Assembly (NCBI RefSeq): GCF_027625935.1
Contig: NZ_CP115300.1
Span: 3,658,001-3,722,000, forward strand
Source of the DNA: Streptomyces camelliae
GTDB lineage: Bacteria > Actinomycetota > Actinomycetes > Streptomycetales > Streptomycetaceae
Direction: 5' to 3'
Length of the DNA: 64,000 bases
The notes beneath the pieces were generated by a model. That model worked only from the letters and a program-made list of their open reading frames with translations, was not told the DNA's origin and did not search any database. A program made the translations under genes and the position numbers. This document shows positions 54,109-63,137 of the stretch, in pieces. The number at the start of each line of letters is the position of its first letter. The stretch's first letter is position 1.

Positions 54109-54720
54109 CTACCGGACCAGTCCCCAGCGGAAGCCGAGCGCCACCGCGTGGGCCCGGTCCGAGGCGCCGAGCTTCTTGAACAGGCGGCGGGCGTGCGTCT
54201 TGACGGTGTCCTCGGAGAGGAACAGCTCGCGGCCGATCTCCGCGTTGGAGCGGCCGTGGCTCATGCCCTCCAGCACCTGGATCTCACGCGCGGTGAGCGT
54301 GGGCGCGGCGCCCATCTCGGCCGAGCGCAGCCGGCGCGGGGCCAGCCGCCAGGTGGGGTCGGCGAGGGCCTGCGTCACCGTGGCGCGCAACTCCGCGCGC
54401 GAGGCGTCCTTGTGCAGGTACCCGCGGGCCCCGGCGGCGACCGCGAGGGCCACGCCGTCGAGGTCCTCGGCGACGGTGAGCATGATGATGCGCGCGCCCG
54501 GGTCGGCGGACAGCAGCCGGCGCACGGTTTCCACGCCGCCCAGGCCGGGCATGCGCACGTCCATCAGGATGAGATCGGAGCGGTCGGCGCCCCAGCGGCG
54601 GAGGACTTCCTCGCCGTTGGCCGCCGTCGTCACACGCTCGACACCGGGCACGGTCGCCACCGCGCGGCGCAGCGCCTCTCGGGCAAGCGGGGAGTCGTCG
54701 CAGACGAGGACGGATGTCAT
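54109..54720 (-). CDS. bldM: Response regulator BldM (aerial mycelium/sporulation)
   Basis: 203 residues, same length as S. coelicolor BldM. Receiver with D8-D9, D54 in L-M-D-V-R-M-P-G and Lys in H-K-D; C-terminal LuxR helix-turn-helix with T-V-K-T-H-A-R-R-L-F-K-K-L. BldM is an orphan regulator that activates early sporulation genes as a homodimer and late ones with WhiI. An exact sigma-BldN promoter (54845-54872) drives it. Divergent from whiD, 381 bases away. Confidence 0.95.
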   Translation of the reverse strand: MTSVLVCDDSPLAREALRRAVATVPGVERVTTAANGEEVLRRWGADRSDLILMDVRMPGLGGVETVRRLLSADPGARIIMLTVAEDLDGVALAVAAGARGYLHKDASRAELRATVTQALADPTWRLAPRRLRSAEMGAAPTLTAREIQVLEGMSHGRSNAEIGRELFLSEDTVKTHARRLFKKLGASDRAHAVALGFRWGLVR

Positions 54721-54844
54721 GACCGCCCCCCCCAGCTGATGCGCGTCACCTTGAGCCTCCAGGCTGGTACGGAATCGTCACCTGTGCGGTCGACCGCCTC
54801 GGACGCCTGCCCGAGTGCCGGTGTTCTCAACCGCCTCCGCACTC

Positions 54845-54872
54845 TCAACGATGGTCACTCGAAAGAGTTACG
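54845..54872 (-). promoter_or_regulatory. Sigma-BldN-type promoter of bldM
   Basis: Minus-strand CGTAAC (54872-54867), exactly 16 bp, CGTTGA (54850-54845). This is the published bldMp1 consensus recognised by sigma-BldN in Streptomyces. Transcription would begin near 54838, giving a ~118-base leader. Confidence 0.85.
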
Positions 54873-55101
54873 GGGCTGCATACCGTCATCGGCACTCTAC
54901 GTGAGGGTCTCGACACGGTGGAGAGATGACCAGCAGACCCTCAACTTTTCATCACAACCTATGCCCCATTCAGCCGCTTTTCTTCCCGTTTCGGGATGTC
55001 CGAGGCTAGATTCGCAATGAGTCATATTTTCATCTCCTTAGACCGGAGATGTACGGTCGTTGGCACCGTATCCGCCCAGAACGGCTACAAGGGGTCACGC
55101 A

Positions 55102-55431
55102 ATGGCAGATTTCTCCCGCCTTCCCGGACCGAACGCGGACCTGTGGGACTGGCAGCTGCTGGCTGCCTGCCGCGGGGTGGACAGCTCGCTCTTCTTCCAC
55201 CCGGAGGGCGAGCGCGGAGCGGCTCGGAGCGCTCGTGAGAACTCGGCCAAGGAGGTTTGTATGAGGTGCCCTGTCCGCGCGGAGTGCGCGGCGCACGCGC
55301 TGGCGGTGCGCGAGCCGTACGGCGTGTGGGGCGGCCTGACCGAGGACGAGCGCGAAGAGTTGATGGGACGGGCCCGCAACCGCCTGGTGTCGGCGTCGAC
55401 CACCAGCGGGGACACCGCCCCGAGCCACTGA
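55102..55431 (+). CDS. whiD: WhiB-like protein WhiD
   Basis: 109 residues. Four Cys ligands for a [4Fe-4S] cluster at C23, C53, C56 and C62, the G-V-W-G-G turn at 74-78 and a basic tail. The N-terminus M-A-D-F-S-R-L-P-G-P-N-A-D-L-W-D-W matches WhiD, required for spore maturation in Streptomyces and for binding the principal sigma factor. ATG 55102 is chosen for that match; an upstream in-frame ATG at 55060 adds an unrelated 14-residue leader. Upstream of it are AT-rich stretches (GAGTCATATTTTC) with its promoter, not resolved. Confidence 0.95.
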   Translation: MADFSRLPGPNADLWDWQLLAACRGVDSSLFFHPEGERGAARSARENSAKEVCMRCPVRAECAAHALAVREPYGVWGGLTEDEREELMGRARNRLVSASTTSGDTAPSH

Positions 55432-55461
55432 AGGAACGTTTCTGCATAGTCGCTCCCCCAG

Positions 55462-55483
55462 CGGGCACGCGTGCGCGTGCCCG
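55462..55483. terminator. Hairpin between whiD and convergent LysR gene
   Basis: CGGGCACGCG pairs with CGCGTGCCCG around a 2-base centre. It lies about 30 bases after the whiD stop and before the LysR stop at 55507, so it may serve both. Confidence 0.45.
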
Positions 55484-55506
55484 GGACTCCTGCTGCGCGG
55501 GTGCCG

Positions 55507-56435
55507 CTACGCGCGCGTGGCCGGGCTCTGGTGGCCCTGTGGACGGCCGGCCGCCCGGGCCAGCTGCTCCAGCGTCGCCGCCACGGCCGGCACCTGGGCC
55601 AGGTCGGGCAGAGTGAGGGCGACGATCTCGCGCCGTACCGCCGGTTCCAGCCGTACCGTGCGCACCCCCCTCGGCCGTACCGACTCCACCGCGAGCTGCG
55701 GCAGTACGGCCACCCCGAGGCCCGCGCCGACCAGACCGACCACCGCCGGGTAGTCGTCCGTGGCGAAGTCGATGCGCGGGGTGAAGCCCGCCCCCTCGCA
55801 CACCTCCACCAGCTGCCCCCGGCAGCGCGGGCAGCCCGCGATCCAGGGCTCGTGAGCCAGCTCGCCGATGGCGACGCTCTCCGCGCGCGCGAGGTGGTGA
55901 CGCTCGGGCACGAGGGCCACCAGGCGGTCCATCAGCAGGGGCCGTACGACCAGGTCGTCCCAGTCCTCGGCGGCCGCCGCCCCGGCGTAGCGGAAGGCCA
56001 GGGCCAGGTCGCAGTCGCCCTCGCGCAGCAGCTCGACGGACTTCGGGGGCTCGGCCTCCTCCAGGGAGACACGGGTGCCGGGGTGGGCGGCGCGCAGGGC
56101 GGCCAGGGCGGTGGGGACCAGGGTGGAGCTGCCGCTGGGGAACGACACCAGCCGGACCCGGCCGGCGCGCAGGCCCGCGATGGCGGCGACCTCCTCCTCG
56201 GCGGCGGTGAGCCCGGCGAGGATGCCGGAGGCGTGCCGGACCAGGGCCTCACCCGCCTGGGTCAGGCGCATCTCGCGGCCGGAGCGGACCAGCAGCGGGG
56301 TGCCGACCGAGGTCTCCAGGGCCTTCATCTGCTGGCTGACGGCGGGCTGGGTGCAGCCCAGTTCGCGCCCCGCCGCCGAGAAGGAGCCGGTGGCGGCGAC
56401 GGCGCGCAGGACACGGAGATGGCGGGCCTCGATCA
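55507..56435 (-). CDS. LysR-family transcriptional regulator
   Basis: 309 residues. N-terminal winged helix with S-F-S-A-A-G-R-E-L-G-C-T-Q-P-A-V-S-Q-Q-M, then a type 2 periplasmic-binding-like effector domain including a Cys pair C-P-R-C-R. GTG 56435 begins at the start of the helix-turn-helix domain; upstream codons have no methionine that is well placed. Divergent from the MOSC gene across 80 bases, so it may control that gene and itself, the usual LysR arrangement. Effector unknown. Confidence 0.9.
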
Positions 56436-56515
56436 CCCTTCGAGCATAAGCCCCGCTTAGGGGTCGCGGCGGATAATCGCTCGACGCTTTGAGACCGGTC
56501 GCATACCGTTCGTCC

Positions 56516-57184
56516 ATGAAGGTTCTCTCGGTCAATCTGGGCCGCCCGCAGCCGGTGTCGTACACGGACCAGGCGGAGGGTGTGACGGGCATCGACAAGA
56601 AGCCGGTCGACGGACCGGTGCGGGTGACGGCGCCCGGCCCCAAGGGGACCGGGGCCGGCGGGCTCGCCGGGGACGCGGTGTGCGACCTGCGTCATCACGG
56701 CGGGGACGACCAGGCGGTGTACGCCTACGCGCGCGAGGACCTGGACGACTGGGAGCGCGAGCTCGGCAGATCGTTGGCCAATGGTTCCTTCGGGGAGAAC
56801 CTGACGACGCAGGGGCTGGACGTCTCCGGGGCGCTGATCGGCGAGCGCTGGCGAGTGGGTGCCGAGCTGGTCCTGGAGGTGACCGCGGGCCGGATTCCGT
56901 GCCGTACGTTCCAGGGCCATCTGGGCGAGCGCGGCTGGGTCAAGAGGTTCACCCGGAAGGCCGCCACGGGTGCCTACCTCCGGGTGATCGAACCGGGTGA
57001 GATCCGCTCCGGAGATCCGGTGGAGATCGTGCACCGGCCGGAGCACGGGGTGACGGCGGCGATGCAGTTCCGTGCGGTCACCACCGAGCGGGAACTGCTG
57101 CCGCGGGTGCTCGTGGCGGGCGCGGCGCTGCATCCGGAGACGCTGGAGCAGGCGCTCAAGTACGTGGCGGCGCAGCGGGGCTGA
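56516..57184 (+). CDS. MOSC domain protein (YiiM-like)
   Basis: 222 residues. The MOSC core has V-D-G-P-V-R-V, G-D-x-V-C-D-L-R-H-H-G-G-D-D-Q-A-V-Y-A, and the conserved Cys in G-R-I-P-C-R-T-F. It resembles YiiM, which reduces N-hydroxylated substrates using molybdenum cofactor. ATG 56516 follows TACCGT (56504-56509) by 6 bases with TCGACG 17 bp upstream, implying a leaderless mRNA. Divergent from the LysR gene. Confidence 0.88.
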   Translation: MKVLSVNLGRPQPVSYTDQAEGVTGIDKKPVDGPVRVTAPGPKGTGAGGLAGDAVCDLRHHGGDDQAVYAYAREDLDDWERELGRSLANGSFGENLTTQGLDVSGALIGERWRVGAELVLEVTAGRIPCRTFQGHLGERGWVKRFTRKAATGAYLRVIEPGEIRSGDPVEIVHRPEHGVTAAMQFRAVTTERELLPRVLVAGAALHPETLEQALKYVAAQRG

Positions 57185-57258
57185 GCGGCCGTCAGCGGGG
57201 CGCCCGCGCGGGGCCCGCGGGAGCGGACGCTGTCGGTCCGGGTCACTACCCTTGGGTC

Positions 57259-58032
57259 ATGACAACGGCTCTGATTACGGGATCGACCGCGGGGATCGGC
57301 GCCGCGTTCGCGCGGCGGCTGGCGGCGGACGGGCATGACCTCGTCCTGGTGGCGCGGGACACCGGACGGCTGCGCGAGCAGGCGACCGAACTGCACGACC
57401 GGCACGGCATCGAGGTGGAGGTGCTGACCGCCGACCTGTCCGAGGACAAGGGCATCGAGGCGGTGGCCGACCGCCTCGCCGACCGGAAGAACCCGGTGGA
57501 CCTGCTGGTCAACAACGCCGGTTTCGGCAACAAGGGCCGCTACCTGGACGTGGCCATGGCCGACGAGTTGCGGATGCTCAAGGTGCACTGCGAGGCGGTG
57601 CTCCGGCTGACGTCGGCGGCGGCCGAGGCGATGCGCGAGCGGCGCCGGGGCGGGATCGTCAACGTCGCCTCCGTGGCCGCCTTCGTGCCGCGCGGCACCT
57701 ACGGCGCCTCCAAGGCGTGGGTCGTGCAGTTCACCCAGGGCGCGGCCAAGGACCTGGCCGGCAGCGGGGTGCGGCTGATGGCGCTGTGCCCCGGCTTCGT
57801 GCGCACCGAGTTCCACCAGCGGGCCGGGATGGGCACGGACAACATCCCGGGCTGGATGTGGCTGGACGCCGACAAGCTGGTCGCGGCGGCCCTGGCCGAT
57901 CTGGCGCGCGGGAAATCGTTGTCGATCCCCGACCCGCGCTACAAGGCGCTGATGGGGCTGGTGAAGGTCGCCCCGCGCGGGCTGCTGGGCGGGGTCACCT
58001 CCAGGACCGGCCGCAAGTACGGGCCGCAGTAG
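57259..58032 (+). CDS. Short-chain dehydrogenase/reductase
   Basis: 257 residues, classical SDR length. The cofactor motif T-G-S-T-A-G-I-G is at residues 7-14, N-N-A-G at about 90, catalytic Tyr is replaced in context by T-Y-G-A-S-K-A-W (Y-x-x-x-K with Tyr and Lys both present), and Ser lies in V-A-S-V-A-A. The ATG comes 6 bases after TACCCT (57247-57252), so this mRNA is probably leaderless too. Substrate unknown. Confidence 0.88.
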   Translation: MTTALITGSTAGIGAAFARRLAADGHDLVLVARDTGRLREQATELHDRHGIEVEVLTADLSEDKGIEAVADRLADRKNPVDLLVNNAGFGNKGRYLDVAMADELRMLKVHCEAVLRLTSAAAEAMRERRRGGIVNVASVAAFVPRGTYGASKAWVVQFTQGAAKDLAGSGVRLMALCPGFVRTEFHQRAGMGTDNIPGWMWLDADKLVAAALADLARGKSLSIPDPRYKALMGLVKVAPRGLLGGVTSRTGRKYGPQ

Positions 58033-58132
58033 CCCCGCCGGAAAAGCGGGTGACGCCGTCGCTCCGGTGTGGAAACGGGGCGAAAATGGGCGTGACGGAA
58101 GAACCGGGCCAGGGGGGCCGGGAGGCGGCGTC

Positions 58133-58840
58133 ATGACCTTCGTACAGCTCATCGAGTGCAGGACGAGCCGGCTGGACGAGATGAACCGGCTCATGGACGA
58201 CTGGGTCGCCGGGACCAAGGGGAAACGGACGGCGACGCACGCGCTGGTCGGCAAGGACCGCTCGGACGCGGCGCACATCGTGGAAGTGGTGGAGTTCCCG
58301 TCGTACGAGGAGGCGATGCGGAACTCGAACCTCCCGGAGACCGACAAGATCTTCCAAGGGATGGTCGCCCTGTGCGACGAGATGCCGACGTTCATCGATC
58401 TGGACGTCGTGCGGGACGAGCGGCTGGCCGAGGACACCGTACGGCGGTTCTTCGCGGCGCTGGAGACCCGGGGCGAACTGCCGCCGCTCAACGACCTGCT
58501 GGACGAGGACATCCACAGCCATGATCCGGTCAATCCGCAGGACACCATCGGGCTGGACAACGCGCGCAGCGAGTTCCGGATGTGGCGCGGCGGCTTCGAC
58601 TTCGCGTTCCGGGTCGACGACGTGCTCGCCCAGGGCGACCGGGCCTGTGTGCGGTGGACCTGGAACGCCACGCACAAGGGCGAGTTCCTGGGGATCCCGG
58701 CCACCGGCAGGGACGTCGTCATGACCGGGATGACACTGTTCCGGTTCGCGGACAACGGCAAGATCGCCGAGATGTGGTGGCAGCACGACCAGCTCGGACT
58801 GATGCAGCAGCTGGGCGCGCTGGACGAGTTGGAGCAGTAG
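58133..58840 (+). CDS. Two-domain protein with SnoaL-like/NTF2 C-terminal domain
   Basis: 235 residues with GGAGG 7 bases before ATG 58133. The first ~95 residues form a ferredoxin-like/ABM-type domain (M-T-F-V-Q-L-I-E-C-R-T-S-R-L-D-E-M-N). The C-terminal part is a SnoaL-like cone fold (F-F-A-A-L-E-T-R-G, G-L-D-N-A-R-S-E-F-R-M-W-R-G, G-M-T-L-F-R-F-A-D-N-G-K-I-A-E-M-W). Such domains occur in ester cyclases and steroid-handling proteins; no catalytic role can be assigned. Follows the SDR by 100 bases and may share its transcript. Confidence 0.82.
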   Translation: MTFVQLIECRTSRLDEMNRLMDDWVAGTKGKRTATHALVGKDRSDAAHIVEVVEFPSYEEAMRNSNLPETDKIFQGMVALCDEMPTFIDLDVVRDERLAEDTVRRFFAALETRGELPPLNDLLDEDIHSHDPVNPQDTIGLDNARSEFRMWRGGFDFAFRVDDVLAQGDRACVRWTWNATHKGEFLGIPATGRDVVMTGMTLFRFADNGKIAEMWWQHDQLGLMQQLGALDELEQ

Positions 58841-58866
58841 CCGGATCTTCCGGTGGCGGACAGGGT

Positions 58867-58902
58867 GAAGGCCCGGCTCCCCTCGTGGGGTGCCGGGCCT
58901 TC
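58867..58902. terminator. Bidirectional terminator between SnoaL-like and groEL1 genes
   Basis: GAAGGCCCGGC (58867-58877) and GCCGGGCCTTC (58892-58902), with an inner CCCC/GGGG pairing, lie between two convergent genes. Confidence 0.75.
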
Positions 58903-58928
58903 GGCGGGAACGCTCAGGAGCGCTGGGC

Positions 58929-60620
<1,692 letters not shown>

Positions 60621-60648
60621 TTATCGGTCGCGGGGGCCAGGGGCGCAG

Positions 60649-60672
60649 CTCGAAGCAGAGGTTTGCTTCGAG
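60649..60672 (-). repeat. Intercistronic hairpin of groES-groEL1
   Basis: CTCGAAGCA pairs with TGCTTCGAG around a 6-base loop, starting 4 bases after the groES stop. Possible RNA processing or partial-termination site that makes the two genes unequal in output. Confidence 0.5.
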
Positions 60673-60676
60673 GTGA

Positions 60677-60985
60677 TTACTTCTCGATGATCGCGAGCAC
60701 GTCGCGAGCCGAGAGGACGAGGTACTCCTCGCCGTTGTACTTCACCTCGGTGCCGCCGTACTTGCTGTAGAGGACGACGTCGCCGACCTTGACGTCGAGC
60801 GGAAGGCGCTCGCCGTTCTCGAACCGGCCCGGGCCCACGGCGAGGACGGCGCCCTCCTGGGGCTTCTCCTTCGCGGTGTCCGGGATGACCAGGCCAGAGG
60901 CCGTGGTCTGCTCGGCGTCCAGCGGCTGGACCACGATGCGGTCCTCAAGCGGCTTGATGGCAACCTTGGAGCTGGCGGTCGTCAC
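60677..60985 (-). CDS. groES: Co-chaperonin GroES
   Basis: 102 residues. Mobile loop with [11 protein letters not shown] (residues 26-36) and the C-terminal [12 protein letters not shown]. Caps the GroEL ring. First gene of the groES-groEL1 operon; expression is controlled by two CIRCE elements at 61086 and 61131. Confidence 0.96.
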   Translation of the reverse strand: MTTASSKVAIKPLEDRIVVQPLDAEQTTASGLVIPDTAKEKPQEGAVLAVGPGRFENGERLPLDVKVGDVVLYSKYGGTEVKYNGEEYLVLSARDVLAIIEK

Positions 60986-61085
60986 GATCCGACCTCCCCC
61001 TTCGGAGATCTCACGGGGTTAACTGTCTGAGGTGGCGACCAGGTGGATCCGTCGTCGCGGGTGCCGGACCTGCCCGTCGCTTTTT

Positions 61086-61110
61086 TGGCACTCTCACGCG
61101 TCGAGTGCCA
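61086..61110. promoter_or_regulatory. CIRCE operator 1 (HrcA)
   Basis: TGGCACTC, 9-base spacer, GAGTGCCA. Matches CIRCE (TTAGCACTC-N9-GAGTGCTAA) at most positions. Lies just downstream of the predicted -10. Confidence 0.9.
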
Positions 61111-61118
61111 GAGCCGAG

Positions 61119-61159
61119 ACTATGACCGGGATTAGCACTCGGTCAAGCGGAGTGCCAAT
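61119..61159 (-). promoter_or_regulatory. groES promoter overlapping CIRCE operator 2
   Basis: TTAGCACTC (61132-61140), 9-base spacer, GAGTGCCAA (61150-61158) forms the second CIRCE. On the minus strand the -35 TTGACC (61146-61141) lies inside it and the -10 CATAGT (61124-61119) follows after 16 bp, so HrcA binding would directly block RNA polymerase. Confidence 0.85.
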
Positions 61160-61197
61160 GCCCGCGGCGCGTCGGCCGGGAGACGGTCCCGGATCGC

Positions 61198-62118
61198 CTA
61201 CAGGTAGTCCTCCAGCCGCCCCACCGTCAGCCCCCGCTGCTGGGCCCGGCGCAGGACCCTGATCGTGCGGTCCCGCAAGGTCCGGCCCGTCGTCTCGTCC
61301 GGACCGACCAGGACGATGTCGCCGGGGCGCAGGCGGTGTTCGCCGCGAGCGTAGGCCAGGCCGTCCGGGGTCGCCGCGACGCGCCACAGGACGAGCGCGG
61401 AGATGCCGCAGTCGGCCGCCGCACGCAGGGTCGTGGTGTCGTACGTGCCGTAGGGCGGGCGGAAGAGGCGGGGGCGCAGGCCCAGGCGGGATCTGAGGCG
61501 GTCCTGCTGGCCGCAGATCTCGGCGCGCTGCCCCGCGTACGGCAGTCCGGCGAGCACGCGGTGGTCCAGGGTGTGGTTCTGGATGCCGGCGCCCAGCTCG
61601 CGCAGGCGGGCGAAGTGGTCGTAGCGGGGGCCGGCCACGCTGTCGGTGAGGAACATGCTGACCGGCAGCCGCAGTTCGCGGACCATGTCGACGAAGCGGG
61701 GGTCCTTGTCGGCGCCGTCGTCGTAGGTGAGGAAGACGACCGGGTCGCGGGTGGGGACGTGGTCCATGACGCGGGGCAGGGAGCGGCCCGCGCTGTGCGG
61801 GGAGAGGGCGAGGGCGCGGGCATCGGGCCGAGGCGGGCGGGCGAGGGGCTCGGTCAGGCCCCAGCGGCGGTAGCCCTGGTCCGGGGAGGGGCCGTGCGGG
61901 GCGTGCGGGCGGACCTGCTCGGCGGCTTTGCGGCCGAGGCGTTCGATCGGGTCGACGGACTGGGCGCAGCCCGCGAGGAGGAGGGCCGGGAGGAGGAGAG
62001 CCGGGAGGAGGAGGGCCGAGGTGAGGTGCGTGAGGTGCGCGGTCAGGCTCCGGCGCGGGCGCCGCCCGGCACCCGCCCGCCGTCCGCGCCCCGGCCACGG
62101 GCTCCTCCCGCGCCTCAC
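61198..62118 (-). CDS. Polysaccharide deacetylase lipoprotein (second of pair)
   Basis: 306 residues. GTG at 62116-62118 overlaps the stop of the preceding gene (GTGA), with GGAGG upstream. Basic start, hydrophobic run and lipobox L-L-A-G-C mark a lipoprotein. The NodB domain has the metal Asp pair in T-Y-D-D-G, H-T-L-D-H for the two His ligands and R-P-P-Y-G-T-Y. It ends V-G-R-L-E-D-Y-L, almost the same tail as its partner. Likely removes N-acetyl groups from peptidoglycan or another wall glycan outside the membrane. A tandem duplicate. Confidence 0.88.
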   Translation of the reverse strand: MRRGRSPWPGRGRRAGAGRRPRRSLTAHLTHLTSALLLPALLLPALLLAGCAQSVDPIERLGRKAAEQVRPHAPHGPSPDQGYRRWGLTEPLARPPRPDARALALSPHSAGRSLPRVMDHVPTRDPVVFLTYDDGADKDPRFVDMVRELRLPVSMFLTDSVAGPRYDHFARLRELGAGIQNHTLDHRVLAGLPYAGQRAEICGQQDRLRSRLGLRPRLFRPPYGTYDTTTLRAAADCGISALVLWRVAATPDGLAYARGEHRLRPGDIVLVGPDETTGRTLRDRTIRVLRRAQQRGLTVGRLEDYL

Positions 62119-63047
62119 AGGTAGTCCTCCAGGCGGGCCACGGCGTAGCCCTCGCGCGTGACCTTGTTCAGGAAGCGGCGCATGTCGTCGATCATCGTGC
62201 CGTCCCATTCGGAGCGGCCGCGGAAGTGGGTCAGGACGATGTCGCCCCGGCGCATCTTCTGGTCGTCCTCGCGATACTCCCAGTGGTCGACGAACACCTC
62301 CTCGTTCCAGATCGGCGCGTACTTGATGCCGCAGGCCTTGGCGGCGCGCAGGCTGTCCTGGTTGTAGTTGCCGTACGGGAAGCGCATGACGGTGGGCGCC
62401 TTGCCGAACTGCTTCCGCATGATCTTCTGCATGCCGCAGATCTCGTCCTTCTGCTCCTCGTAGGACAGACCCGGCAGGTAGGGGTGGTGCAGGGTGTGGT
62501 TGTTGAGGGTGTGGCCCTCGGCCTGCATCGTCCGGAAGTAGCCGTAGTCGTCCTTCACCAGGTAGTCGCTGAGGAAGGCGGTGTACGGGATCTTCAGGTC
62601 CTGCATCATCCGCAGGAAGTCCGGGTCCTTCTCCGAGCCGTCGTCGATCGTGAGGAAGACGATCTTCTGCTTGGTGGGGATCGTGGTGAAGACCGGAGGC
62701 AGGTCCCAGTCCTCCTGGTGGGCCACCTCGAAGCCGGCCCGGGCGGTGATCTCCGGTTTCACCTTGGGCGGCGGCGGAGGCGTGAGCGGTACCCGGTCCA
62801 GCCCCCAGCGTCTGGCGGCGGCGACCAGGCGGGCGTGTTCCGCGGCCTGGCGGGCGTGTTCCGCGGCCCGGCGGTCCTGGGGGCCCAGCACCTGCACGGG
62901 GCCGCCCTGGCCCGGTGCGGGGCGGGTCTCGGCGGGGCCGGCGCAGGCGGAGAGAAGGGCCGCGGAGGCCAGGACCGCGACCCCGCAGCCGAGGGCCGGA
63001 CGACCCGGAACAGACCGGTTTTTATCCTTTTGTACGACGGCTCGCAT
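62115..63047 (-). CDS. Polysaccharide deacetylase lipoprotein (first of pair)
   Basis: 310 residues from ATG 63047. Signal peptide with lipobox L-L-S-A-C, then a linker with an A-E-H-A-R repeat. NodB domain with T-I-D-D-G-S, H-T-L-H-H and R-F-P-Y-G-N-Y. Ends V-A-R-L-E-D-Y-L. Cell-surface deacetylase of chitin or peptidoglycan type; specific substrate not clear. Overlaps and is probably co-translated with the second copy. Confidence 0.9.
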   Translation of the reverse strand: MRAVVQKDKNRSVPGRPALGCGVAVLASAALLSACAGPAETRPAPGQGGPVQVLGPQDRRAAEHARQAAEHARLVAAARRWGLDRVPLTPPPPPKVKPEITARAGFEVAHQEDWDLPPVFTTIPTKQKIVFLTIDDGSEKDPDFLRMMQDLKIPYTAFLSDYLVKDDYGYFRTMQAEGHTLNNHTLHHPYLPGLSYEEQKDEICGMQKIMRKQFGKAPTVMRFPYGNYNQDSLRAAKACGIKYAPIWNEEVFVDHWEYREDDQKMRRGDIVLTHFRGRSEWDGTMIDDMRRFLNKVTREGYAVARLEDYL

Positions 63048-63137
63048 GATGCCGGATCCTCCCAGGGCCCGGCCCGGATCCCCGGCCGACACCGCCGCCG
63101 GAGGCACACCGTCCACCGACTGGCCCACAATGAGCCG

